Of a stretch of DNA of 64,000 nt, positions 37,207 to 58,260 are shown one piece after another. Numbering within the stretch: position 1 is the first letter of the stretch; each line of letters starts with the position of its first letter. Under the pieces are notes generated by a model. That model made no database searches. It had not been told where the DNA came from and worked only from the letters and a program-made list of their open reading frames with translations. The position numbers and the translations under genes were made by a program. The stretch is taken from contig NC_044298.2 of NCBI RefSeq assembly GCF_004027225.2, positions 124,001 through 188,000 of the forward strand, in the 5' to 3' direction. Source of the stretch: Strigops habroptila. Taxonomy: Eukaryota; Chordata; Aves; Psittaciformes; Psittacidae.

Positions 37207-39877
37207 TCAGATGGCCACACAACACGGGCGCTTCTCCTCCTGCGCCGTGGCCGCGCCGTCCGGGCTCCCGCTGGCCAGTGCCACCGTGTTGCTTTGGCTG
37301 TTCCTCTGCTTCTGCTGCTGCACCTTGTGGAAGATCTCTGCAAAACAAGGGGTGCCCAGAGGCGGGGGGGGGGTGTGCTTCAGCCAAGGGGAAGCAGGGC
37401 CGTTGCTCACCCTCCAACCGGTGCTGCTGCTTCCCCTCTGCGAGCTGAGGGGTTACAAGGAAGCAGCTCCCTACAAGCTGCATCCCTGCGGTGCATGGGG
37501 AACACCCTGTGCTTTGGCAACTTCCTCTTGCCCAACCTGGATTAGTGCTTCACCCCGTGCTGGGGCGGCAGCTTGGCACGACGTGGCACAGCACATCTCA
37601 CTGCCCTCCTGCCGCAGTGCTGCTGGCTGCTGTGCATGGAGAGGTGCTCCTGTATGAGCATCGCCCCAGCTCCATCCCTGTGCCCCCATCTCCCCACGGC
37701 CAGTTCCGCAGCGTGCTGGAGACGTTGAGTCAGGAGCCCAGGACAACAGGAAGGGAAACCAGAGATTACAGGGGAAGAAGGAGCACCCCCCCCCCCCCCG
37801 GGAAATGCAGAATGCCCAAGGGGCCGGGAGAACAAAGCCGAGGGCGCAGGGAGTGAAACGCCCAACCTGAGAACATGGAACCAAACGAGCCAGAAAGACC
37901 AGAAACCAGCCCCAAAGAGCTGCCGCGGGGCAAGGTGGAGGAGAAGCCCTGTGCAGAGACCCAGTGAGGGTCCCCCAATGTTCTGGTCCCCAGGACCCTG
38001 CTGCAGCACGGTGCTGATGCATGTACCCTTCAGGATGGTCTCAAACGCTTGCTCGACGTTGGTGGAATCCAGCGCCGAGGTCTCCACAAACAACAGCCCA
38101 TTGTTGTCTGGAATGAGAGGAGCTGATACAGACCCCGGCCAGGGCACAGCTCCATGCTGGAGCCCCTTTGGACATGTCTGGGTGCCCACACTGGTGCAGG
38201 TCCCTGCTGTCAGGGGGGTTGCCAAGCCCCCAGCCCCTAGAGCAAGGCGCCAGCCTGTACCTGCAAACATTCGTGCCTCCTCCGTGGGCACCTCCCGAGC
38301 CTGTGCGAGGTCAGTCTTGTTCCCCACCAGCATGACGACGATGCTGGGCTCAGCGTGGTCATAGAGCTCCTTCAGCCACCGCTCCACCACATCGTACGTC
38401 TGGTGCTTGGTGATGTCAAAGACAACCAGGGCACCCACAGCCCCCCGGTAATACCTGTGGCAGAACCTCAGCATCACCCCACGCTCCATCTAACCCTCCT
38501 CACCAGCATCTTCACCACCCGGGTGCCACGGGCAGCCCTGGTTTGGGTATCGCATCCTTACGCGGAGGTGATGGCGCGGTACCGCTCCAGCCCGGCCGTA
38601 TCCCAGATCTGAGCCTTCACCACGGCGTCTCCCACCAGGATGCTGCGGGTGGAGAACTCCACACCGATGGTGGTGCGGCTGTCGTGGTTGAACTCGTTGC
38701 GGGTGAAACGGGACAACAGGTTGGTTTTGCCCACCCCAGACTCCCCGATCAGGACGACTGCAGAAGGAAAGGAGGAATCCCACTGGAGCTGCCGAGGAGG
38801 GGAAAAGGCTGCTCCAAGGAATCCTAATAACCTGAGCCAGGCCAGCCAGTGGGTTGTTGCCTTGGCAGGGTGGCATCTGCACTGCCGCAGGGTGCACGGG
38901 CATCCCTCATTGCCTGGGCAATGATGAGCACAGACCTGGGCAGGATAGAACATATCCTGCTGGGTATATATAATGTGGATATAGATGTGAGGGTGCTGAG
39001 GCGCTGGCACAGGGTGCCCAGAGAAGCTGTGGCTGCCCCATCCCTGGCAGTGTTCAAGGCCAGGTTGGACACAGGGGCTTGGAGCAACCTGCTCTAGTGG
39101 AAGGTGTCCCTGCCCGGGGCAGGGGGTTGGAACTGGAGGAGCTTTAAGGTCCCTTCCAACCCAAACAAGTCTGTGGTTCTGTATTACACCCGCTGTGGTC
39201 ACTCCTTCAGCAAACGGGTGTCACCAGCTCTCAGCCCCCTGGACTGAGCCCAACCATGCTCCCCATCTGCTCCTGTGGTCCCAGTGTTGTTCGAGGGGGG
39301 TCACAGCTACCAGGACCTGTTGGCAGGAGCAGGGTGAGGGTCACCCCGCTGTGGTGGGCACCCACATGGAGCCTTGTCCATCTCTTCTTGTCCCAGGCGA
39401 TCCCCAAGGTCCAGCTGGTAGCACCCAGGACACCAGGACCTGTGCTTGAGGAGCACAAGCTGGGGGGGCACGAAGCTGTATCCCTGTTTCTCCAGACCAG
39501 GTCTGACCCCCGTGTCCTCCACGTGCCACCACCCGCACCAGAATGACTTTTAGACACCCGGGTTAACAGGCTCACGTGGCGCTTCCCTGTCACAGAGCTG
39601 CAGCGCAGGGTCCTCCCCATGCCCCCATGGACCCTGGTGCCATCCACAGCGCTGACGTCAGCAGGGACAGAACGGAGGCCGGATCCTGGCCCCTGACCCC
39701 CTGCCCCTTCACAGCTGCTGGTGCACACGAGAGCAGCCGAGCTGCTCAGCACCACAGTGGGGGCACCCAGTGAAGACCCCAATCCCCACCCGCCGCCCCG
39801 CTCCATCCTTTCTGGGGACACCAAGCCCGGGACTTACCCTTGAAGACGAAGTTATAATCCTCCTCGGCGCTGCCCAT
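37207..39877 (-). CDS. RAB25: RAB25 (RAB11 family GTPase, 5 exons)
   Basis: Minus-strand exons 39877-39838, 38757-38562, 38454-38261, 38107-38027 and 37337-37207 join in frame to 213 residues, the human length. [13 protein letters not shown], the P-loop GESGVGKT (18-25), NKTD and ETSAL are present. The switch II motif is WDTAGLE, with leucine at position 70 where other Rabs have the catalytic glutamine; this is the RAB25 hallmark. The tail ends KRPCCVAI, a dicysteine prenylation motif (human ends CCISL). RAB25 acts in apical recycling endosomes of epithelia. LAMTOR2 lies directly upstream on the same strand, as in human. Intron 1 carries a plus-strand CR1 (38986-39182). Introns 3 and 4 are short, and intron 3 is an exact multiple of three without stops. 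Confidence 0.97.
38986..39182 (+). mobile_element. CR1 LINE in RAB25 intron 1
   Basis: About 200 bases from GAGGGTGCTGAGGCGCTGG to CAAGTCTGTGGTTCTGT. It is antisense to the host gene and very close to the other copies of this subfamily. Confidence 0.93.
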
Positions 39878-40440
39878 GGCGCCCCAGCCGCTCCGTTTCC
39901 TGCTTCCCCAACCCGGAGCCGGCGGATCCCGGAGGCACCGGTGGGAGATAGGAGGAAGGGGCAAAGTTTCCTTTGCGGTGGGGAGTGCGGGGCCGCGGGG
40001 CCGGCAGCGCAGCGCAGCGCAACCGCCTGACTCAAGGGGTGGGACTGGGTGTCGCAGCGCAGGTTGGGCAGGTAATGTCACCCATGGGACATGGCACAGG
40101 GCGGCCGGAGGAGGAGCCGGGGCTGGGGCCCGGCTGCTGTGACCAGCGTGGGACAAGCACGCAGGAGGAGAGCCCCCCCCCCGCCCCGCTCAGCCCCGCT
40201 CCAGATGGGTTATGAACGTGTTTCCTTGTCTCTGCTGCCATCGTGTGAAAGATGGGGAGAACGGGAAGGGAAAGAGCCCCCGCTGCCCCCATCACCCCAG
40301 CGCAGCTGGGCAGGGGGCTCTGTTGGACCCACTCCCCTTGACACGAGCCCATCATATCCCTGCTTGCCCCAAAGCCCGGCCGGGTGCGTGTTACCCACCC
40401 CCCCCAGCTCCTCTCATTCACAAGAAGACACAAAGGACAC
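39878..40440 (-). promoter_or_regulatory. RAB25: RAB25 promoter region
   Basis: The 560 bases between the RAB25 start codon and the LAMTOR2 poly(A) signal are CpG-rich near the start. They include a GCAGC tandem at about 40007-40021. A perfect AP-1 consensus TGACTCA sits at 40028-40034, about 150 bases upstream of the ATG. The exact transcription start is not visible. Confidence 0.5.
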
Positions 40441-40456
40441 AAGCATCAAAGACACT

Positions 40457-40462
40457 TTTATT
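40457..40462 (-). promoter_or_regulatory. LAMTOR2: LAMTOR2 poly(A) signal AATAAA
   Basis: The minus strand reads GGAGGAATAAAAGTGTC about 125 bases behind the LAMTOR2 stop codon. It is the only canonical signal in the interval to RAB25. Confidence 0.8.
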
Positions 40463-40584
40463 CCTCCCGTTGATATTTTGCTCCCCACATCTTATTTGTA
40501 AAGGCACCCCAAGCTCTGGGGTCGCTGATGGTGTTGAAGGCACTAGCCTTCACGTGGTGGCACCTCCGAGCTCTGCTCCTGTGG

Positions 40585-42350
40585 TCAGGATGCGGCCACT
40601 TGTGTGAGCGGCTCCTCCAGGTACTGGACCAGCGCCTGCGCCTGTGAGTGGAGAGTGGTGTGAGAAGGGCCAGGGTGGCTTCACAACCCATACCCCCCCT
40701 CCCCGTGTGCTTCTGTTAGTCCATATCTCATTGTGTAGAGGCGACAGGAAATCTGGAGAAGGACTTTGGACAAGGGCCTGTACGGACAGGACAAGGGGGA
40801 ATGGGTTTAACCTGCCAGAGGAGAGATTGAGATGAGCTCTTGGGCAGAAGCTCTTCCCTGTGAGGGTGCTGAGGCGCTGGCACAGGGTGCCCAGAGAAGC
40901 TGTGGCTGCCCCATCCCTGGCAGTGCTCAAGGCCAGGTTGGACCCAGGGGCTTGGAGCAACCTGCTCTAGTGGAAGGTGTCCCTGCCCGTGGCAGTGGTT
41001 GGAGCTGGATGAGCTTTGAGGTCCCTTCAACCCAACCCATTCTGTGATTCGATTCTATGGTGGCTCCTCCACCACCCCAATCCTCACCCTAATCAGCTAT
41101 TTCCCACCCCACAGCATGGACACGGCCCTGTGCCCTCTCCAGCCCCCTCCCCACCAGCATTACCTTGGCTTTCAGCATCCCAAATCCAACTGTCTCCTTC
41201 GCATACATGCAGAGCAGCAGGTTCGCCACCCGCGTGATGGCCACTCGCCCTTCCTGCCCAGGGAGAAACAGCACCCATCGCACCCCCAGCTTGATCCTGG
41301 GGGACCCCCAGAGTCACGTTGGTGGCCGGGTCCCCAGGGAGGGGATGGCAGTCCCCATCGCCACGTACCATGCAGTCCATGAGGATGAATTTGAGGTTGT
41401 CCTCATTGAATGCCTGGTGCCCATTCTTGTCATAGGCCACCCAGATGTTGCTGGCAATGGCCGCGGTGACCCTGGCATCAGTGTCTCCATAGCCTGAGTA
41501 GGCGAGCAGAGACCCCTCGTTGTTCAGGAGCCTGTAAATGAGATGTGGGGTGTGGATGTGTTAGGGAGATTGGTGCCTCTAAACCCAGCGGGGCACCAGA
41601 CCCCATAACAGCCCCCCCAAGCCCAGCACCGCACGTTGGTAGGGATGTGGGCAGGGGGTTGGGGGGCTTCAAAGCCAGAAAGCTCTGGGCTGGCCCCAAG
41701 TCCTGAGTGGGGCAGGGGGGCTGCGGTGGCTGTGTCTGTGGCAGCAGCAGGACCCGGCGCAGACCGGGCATGAGCCTGGTGGGCAAGTACCGTGCATGGT
41801 CCTGTCACTGTGCACCACGTACTGTGCACAGTCCCGGCACCCCCGTGCACCACATTCCGTGCACTGTGTATGGTTCTGGCGCCACTGTGCACCATGTACC
41901 GTGCACCGTGTACAGTCCTGGCACCACCGTGCACTATGTACCATGCACCATGTATGGTCCTGGCACCCCCGTGCACCATGTTCCGTGCACGGTCCTGTCA
42001 TAGTGCACAGCCCCAGCACTGTGCACCATGCACCCCGCATCTCCCCAGCGTCCCGCACTGACCACCCTGCACTGTGCATCCTGCACAGCCCCAGCACCCC
42101 ACACCGTGTCACCCCGCACTGTGCCCCCCGCATCTCCCCAGCACCCCGCATGTCCCCAGCACCCCGCATCTCCCCAGCACCCCGCACTGTGCCCGCCGCA
42201 GGCCCCGCACGCCGGCGCAGCCCCTCCCGGGCCCGGTCAGAAGCGGTTCCCGCCGCCCGCCCCGCGGCCCGGCCCCGCTCACAGCGTGCTCTGGACGCCG
42301 CCGGTGTTGGCCTGGCTCAGCACCTGCGTCAGGGCCTTGGGGCGCAGCAT
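40585..42350 (-). CDS. LAMTOR2: LAMTOR2, Ragulator complex subunit (p14/ROBLD3; 4 exons)
   Basis: Minus-strand exons 42350-42283, 41531-41369, 41253-41164 and 40641-40585 give exactly 125 residues, the invariant vertebrate length. [20 protein letters not shown] opens it; the roadblock/LC7 fold follows, and [10 protein letters not shown] closes it. It differs from human at only a few positions (for example [14 protein letters not shown]). The protein pairs with LAMTOR3 in the Ragulator complex on late endosomes and lysosomes, where it anchors Rag GTPases and mTORC1 and supports MAPK signalling. It is head to head with UBQLN4, 1.1 kb apart. Intron 1 carries a degenerate minisatellite and intron 3 a CR1. 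Confidence 0.98.
40738..41058 (+). mobile_element. CR1 LINE in LAMTOR2 intron 3
   Basis: About 320 bases from the GGAAATCTGGAGAAGGACTT segment to CCCATTCTGTGATTCGATTC TATGG, with two decayed octamers at the end. It is antisense to LAMTOR2 and fills most of the intron. Confidence 0.94.
41795..42015. repeat. Degenerate ~42-bp minisatellite in LAMTOR2 intron 1
   Basis: The unit GTCCTGGCACCACCGTGCAC followed by a TATGTACCATGCACCATGTA-like half recurs about five times with substitutions and small length changes. Looser CCCGCA/CCCCAGCA words continue to about 42190. No coding content is credible. Confidence 0.8.
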
Positions 42351-43485
42351 GGCCGCGGCCGCCCGCTCCGCGACAGGGACAGGGCCGCGGCCAGGGCGGG
42401 GCGGAGCCGGCCTCGCCCCGCAGCGCTGCCGCGCTCGCCTCGGAGCACGCCGGGACTCGTAGTTCCCGGTGTCCCGCAGCCCGAGGCCTGTGCGCCCCCC
42501 ATTGCGGGGTGGGGCGCGGCCGGACACCCCCAAACTCGGCTCCCGGGATAACGGTGGAATGTGGTGGAGCCCCGAGGAAGGGGCCCGGCCCCCGCGGGGA
42601 GGGGGAGCCCTTAGAGCGGCGTTAGCGAAGGGACGGAGTGCACAGGGTGGACCTGGGAAAGGGGAGTGCGGGATGGAGCCAGCTCATGGGGGTTCAGTAT
42701 GGATCCAGTAATGGGGGTGCACGAGGGATCCAGCAATGGGGGTGCAGGAGGGATCCAGCTAATGGGGGTTCAACATGGATCCAGTCATGGGGGTGCGGGA
42801 TGGATCCAGCTAATGGGGGTTCAACACGGATCCAGTAATGGGGGTGCGGGATGGATCCAGCTAATGGGGGTTCAACATGGATCCAGTCATGGGGGTGCGG
42901 GATGGATCCAGCTAATGAGGGTTCAACATGGACCCAGCTAATGGGGGGGTGCAGGATGGATCCAGCTAATGGGGGTTCAACACGGATCCAGTAATGGGGG
43001 TGCGGGATGGATCCAGCTAATGGGGGTTCAACACGGATCCAGTAATGGGGGTGCGGGATGGATCCAGCTAATGGGGGTTCAACACGGACCCAGCTAATGG
43101 GGGGGTGCAGGGTGGATCCAGCTAATGGGGGTTCAACACGGACCCAGCTAATGGGGGGGTGCAGGGTGGATCCAGCTAATGGGGGTTCAACACGGACCCA
43201 GCTAATGGGGGGGTGCAGGGTGGATCCAGCTAATGGGGGTTCAACACGGATCCAGTAATGGGGGTGCGGGAGGGACCCGCACAACGACCTCTCCCCGCTT
43301 CCCCGCCCCGCCCCGCCCCGCCCCTCCCGTTAACCCCCCCGCGGCACGGCAGGTCCCCGCCGGTCCGCCAGGGGGCAGTGTTGCTATCGCGGGCGAGCGG
43401 GGTTGGCGGGGGAGGGCCTGTGGCGCCGCTCTCTCTCTCCACCTCTCTGTGTCGGCGGCCCGGTCTGGCGGGGCGGGCGGTGAAG
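42283..43485. promoter_or_regulatory. Divergent LAMTOR2 / UBQLN4 promoter
   Basis: The start codons of the two genes face apart, 1135 bases from each other. CpG-rich sequence lies at each end (42200-42620 and 43270-43485), with the minisatellite in between. The UBQLN4 end has four tandem CCCCG boxes (about 43300-43326), which are GC-box/Sp1-like. The head-to-head arrangement matches the human one. Whether one island serves both genes or the repeat now separates two promoters cannot be told from sequence. Confidence 0.65.
42672..43262. repeat. 51/54-bp minisatellite between LAMTOR2 and UBQLN4
   Basis: About eleven units alternate two half-motifs: GATCCAGCTAATGGGGGTTC and GATCCAGTAATGGGGGTGCG. 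Left-hand units are 51 bp. The last three (starting about 43088, 43142 and 43196) are nearly identical and 54 bp long, with a longer G run. Both periods are multiples of three, so long open frames exist on both strands. The right end is the most homogeneous, which suggests recent expansion there. Confidence 0.95.
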
Positions 43486-54776
<11,291 letters not shown>

Positions 54777-55800
54777 ACTCTTATCATGCTGCCCCACAGG
54801 CGTCAGCACATGCATCCATACACATGCACAAGGGGATCTTTCAGGAAAGCCCACCATCATTTTCATATCTGACAGCTGTCCATGTATTTAAAACAAAAAA
54901 AGATACAGCTTAACCCTGACCTTCCTACTAAGTTAAGATTTCATGTTGAAATGCTCTTTAACTGGCTTGTATGTGGATTCCAGTTCTCATCGTGGCCACA
55001 GAGACTTCAGATGTGTATTTTTTCCTAAATATGCCCTGTCTCAGACACTCTTCTCTCTTTCTCTAGATGGTAGAGGCGAATATTCTAGTTACTTACCTGA
55101 ATGATTGTGTTTGGAGTAGCTTGATTTTAACTGTACATGATTGCCCTACCCTTAGCCCTCCTTTCAGGCAAATATTTAAATCTTGAGCCAAGTTTGGGGT
55201 TTGGTTTATTTCACCCTGGATCAAAAGAAAAGAGAAAAAAAAAAAAAGAGATTACCTGCAAATTTCTGCTGTTATTTGTCTTAATGTTCCATTGGATGAC
55301 CTGAGCCTGTGGCCCTGGCACACAGGGTACCTCCTGCTAGAGGGTTAATGTGTGTGACAACGACATGGAAATGTGGCCTCTTTACACTCTTGGGGTGGTG
55401 TAAAGGAGCTTAGATGCCTTCAGGGATCCGGCTTTGCTGGTCTTGGGCTAGAGTTGCAAGTGCTGTGCAGCAGGACATGGTGGAGAGGTGTGGTTGTGCC
55501 CAGGGTCAGGTCTTGCACAGTGTCACGGGGGTGGGGGGGTGGCTCTTGTGCTCAGTGGGCTCATTCTTTTAACAACAAACCCAAAAGGAAAGTGCAAAAG
55601 CTTTTCACTTCATTGGGGAATGCTGAAGTTCATCTTCTGCCCAGTTCAGCTCCATCCTCCATCCCTCCCTTTCCCCCTCACTTTGGTGTATTTGAATGTT
55701 CCCAGGGAGCAGCAGGGTGACGTGTGTGTCCCCCCCCCGAGCCTCCATGGCTGTGTAATTGACATCCCATTTTTATCAAAGACAAATAAATGCGCACAAC
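54777..55800 (+). other. UBQLN4: UBQLN4 3' UTR
   Basis: About 1 kb of AT-richer sequence follows the stop codon, with an A-tract near 55235. The first convincing poly(A) signal is AATAAA at 55785-55790. No coding frame is credible in it. Confidence 0.7.
55785..55790 (+). promoter_or_regulatory. UBQLN4: UBQLN4 poly(A) signal AATAAA
   Basis: GACAAATAAATGCGC lies about 1 kb behind the UBQLN4 stop codon at the end of the AT-richer block. Confidence 0.7.
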
Positions 55801-57359
55801 CATCCATCTCCCTGCACTCCATGTATCTTCCTTGCTTGCCAGCTGGAGCTGATGGAGTTCCCCATGGGAACCGTGATGACTCTTATCACCCTCTTGCAGA
55901 CAACACTGGGTGTCGAGCAGCCTCCCCCCACCTCAGGCTCCCTCCCTGCTGTGACAGGAAACCTTTTGGACACTGAAATACTTAAGAAATGCTGCCGAAG
56001 CTTTGCCCAAAGCCCAAAACTTCCCAACTTCCATTGGGAAAGCTCCCTTTGAATTAGGGACTCTCAAATGCGTGTAGGACAAGGTTAACTTGGTAGTTCT
56101 GCTCCGTATGGATGAGCTGGTCATTGGAGCCAGTGGGTTCTGCTGACTCCAGAGGTGTTTGCTTGCAGCTGGATGGTGCCAATGGCCAAGGCAGGGCCTG
56201 TGCACTGTGGATTTTATCCCTGCTTTTCCATGCTTGCTGTCACCTGGGTGTTCCTGTTGGTGGGGGAGGATTGGGCAGTGAGAAGGAACAGGAGCAACTC
56301 CAGCGCTGCTTCCCTGTATACCTGTAAAACCTGCTTGCTTCCCAGTGGGAGATGGGATCTGTCCATGCTTGGTGGTGTTGGAGGGTGTAGGTGGAACAGT
56401 GGTTGCTTCAGAGAACAGGGGAGTGCCCATGGGCTGGAAATGCTCCTGCCTGTGTCTGTGCATCCCAGTGAGACTGGGCTCTCCAGGTGAGCACCCAGCT
56501 TTAACCTCCTGAGGGTGTCACACACCGTGTGGGTTCCTTTCTGCAACTTCTCCAATAAGGAATGGGGAAAGCGGGAATGGCTTTAACCTGCCAGAGGGGA
56601 GACTGAGATGAGCTCTGGGGCAGAAGCTCTTCCCTGTGAGGGTGCTGAGGCGCTGGCACAGGGTGCCCAGAGAAGTTGTGGCTGCCCCATCCCTGGCAGT
56701 GCTCAAGGCCAGGTTGGACACAGGGGCTTGGAGCAACCTGCTCTAGTGGAAGGTGTCCCTGCCCATGGCAGGGGTTGGAGCTGGAGGAGCTTTAAGGTCC
56801 CTTCAACCCAACCCATTCTGTGGCTCTATGAAGCCCATGATTCCGAGAGTGGTTGGGACACCTCCAGCTCTCTCGGCTGCCGGCGGGACGTGACCCAGTT
56901 GGGTCCATCTCTCCGCTGCTTTGACTTGGGTTATTTTTACTTCCCCCAGCAAGTTGACACCTTCTCCCGGTGCTCGCACATGGATGCAGCATTCCCAGCT
57001 CGCAGGCCGGAGCCGGGGGTGCCCGGGGCAGACTGGAGCTTGGGGCTTGGTGCGTGCTCCCCTTGGGCTTGGGAACACCATCACCAGTGTTCAGCCTGCC
57101 CTGGGGCTGAAGGACGGGTCAGAGAGTGCCGGAGCTGCCCTGGGGAGGAGCAGGGAGAGGGGAGACAGTTGGGTGGCCTTTGGGTGGCATTTGGGCACCT
57201 GCCCTTCCTCTGGGTCTGCGTGTGCCTCTCTGGCCCCATGGAGGGTAGGTTGGGGCTGGCTCACGTCCTTGTGCTTGCACTTGCGTGTGCACCAGGGGCT
57301 GTGTCACCCCTGAAGCCCAGCGCTGGGACAGGGTCCAGGGTGCTGTGGGCAGTGGTGAC
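55801..57359. other. UBQLN4-GPATCH4 intergenic stretch
   Basis: I see nothing here besides one CR1 copy (56560-56832). The sequence is ordinary and unique-looking. This interval holds the presumed evolutionary junction between two gene blocks that are apart in human. Confidence 0.55.
56560..56832 (+). mobile_element. CR1 LINE
   Basis: From GGGAAAGCGGGAATGGCTTT through GAGGCGCTGGCACAGGGTGC to CCCATTCTGTGGCTCTATGA. It is very close to the copies at 36 and 41 kb. Confidence 0.93.
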
Positions 57360-57364
57360 ACGAA

Positions 57365-57780
57365 GGACAGTGTGTATGTGTGTACATGTATGAGCATGTG
57401 TGTATATGTGCCTGTGTGAATACATGTGTACACGTGTATGTCTGTATGTGTGTACACATATGTAAATGTGTCTATATGCTTCTATATGTGTGTACATGTA
57501 TGAGCATGTGTGTATATGTACCTGTGTGAATACATGTGTACACGTGTATGTCTGTATGTGTGTACACGTATGTAAATGTGTCTATATGCTTCTATATGCG
57601 TGTACATGTCTGCACATCTACGTCTGTAAATGTGTACATGTACATGTGTGCATATGTGTGTGCATTTGTGCCTATGCCTGTATGTGCATGTACATGTGTA
57701 TACACGTGTGTACATGTGTGAATACGTGTGTACGTGTCTGTACACACCTTGCACATGCGTGTACATGTGTGTAACGTGTC
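57365..57780. repeat. TG/CA-rich minisatellite, 112-bp higher-order unit
   Basis: Alternating TGTG, TACATG and CACGTG words fill more than 400 bases. A 112-bp unit starting at about 57377 is repeated almost perfectly from about 57489, then decays. Alternating purine-pyrimidine sequence of this length can adopt Z-DNA. It ends only about 140 bases before the GPATCH4 start codon. Confidence 0.9.
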
Positions 57781-58260
57781 CGGTCACTCCATCGCGGTCC
57801 CGCCCCCCGCGCGTGCGCACTCGGCGCTTCCTGCGGGCGGCAGCGTGCGGGACCCGATCCCGGTTCCCGATCCCGGTTCCCGATCCCTGGTCCCGATCCC
57901 TGGTCCCGGTCCCGCCGCCATGAGCGCGCCGGGGCCGCCGGGCCGCGGTTTGCTGTTCGCGGAGAGCCAGCTCCGGCGGCACGGCTGGCGGCGAGGTGCG
58001 GCTCCCAGCGCACCGCGAGCGGCCCCCGAGCGCCCCCGGCCCCCGAACCCGGTGTCTGCGCCCCGGAGCCGGGGCGGTCCTTCGTGGAGCCCGTGCGGGC
58101 CGTGATGGAGCCGGTGCGGGCCGTGACTGGAGCCGGTGCGGTCATTGATGGCGCCGTTGTCCGCAGGGCAGGGGCTGGGCCGGCGGGAGCACGGCATCGC
58201 CGAGGCCATCCGGGTGAAGGTGAAGTGCGGCACGGCCGGGGTGAGTTGCGGGTCCCCCCC
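57781..58260 (+). promoter_or_regulatory. GPATCH4: GPATCH4 CpG-island promoter
   Basis: The sequence changes abruptly from TG repeat to CpG-dense DNA at about 57781. Just before the start codon, at about 57851-57910, short tandem units of the type CCCGATCCCGGTT and CCCGATCCCTGGT occur four to five times. They probably lie in the 5' UTR. No TATA box is seen. Confidence 0.65.

Noticed and set aside
42694-43284. 196-residue antisense frame with repeated VEPPLAGS units
   Set aside because: It is produced wholly by the 51/54-bp minisatellite, whose unit length is divisible by three. I found no signal of a real repeat protein.
57466-57774. Cys/Val/Tyr-rich 102-residue frame upstream of GPATCH4
   Set aside because: It is encoded by the TG/CA minisatellite only.
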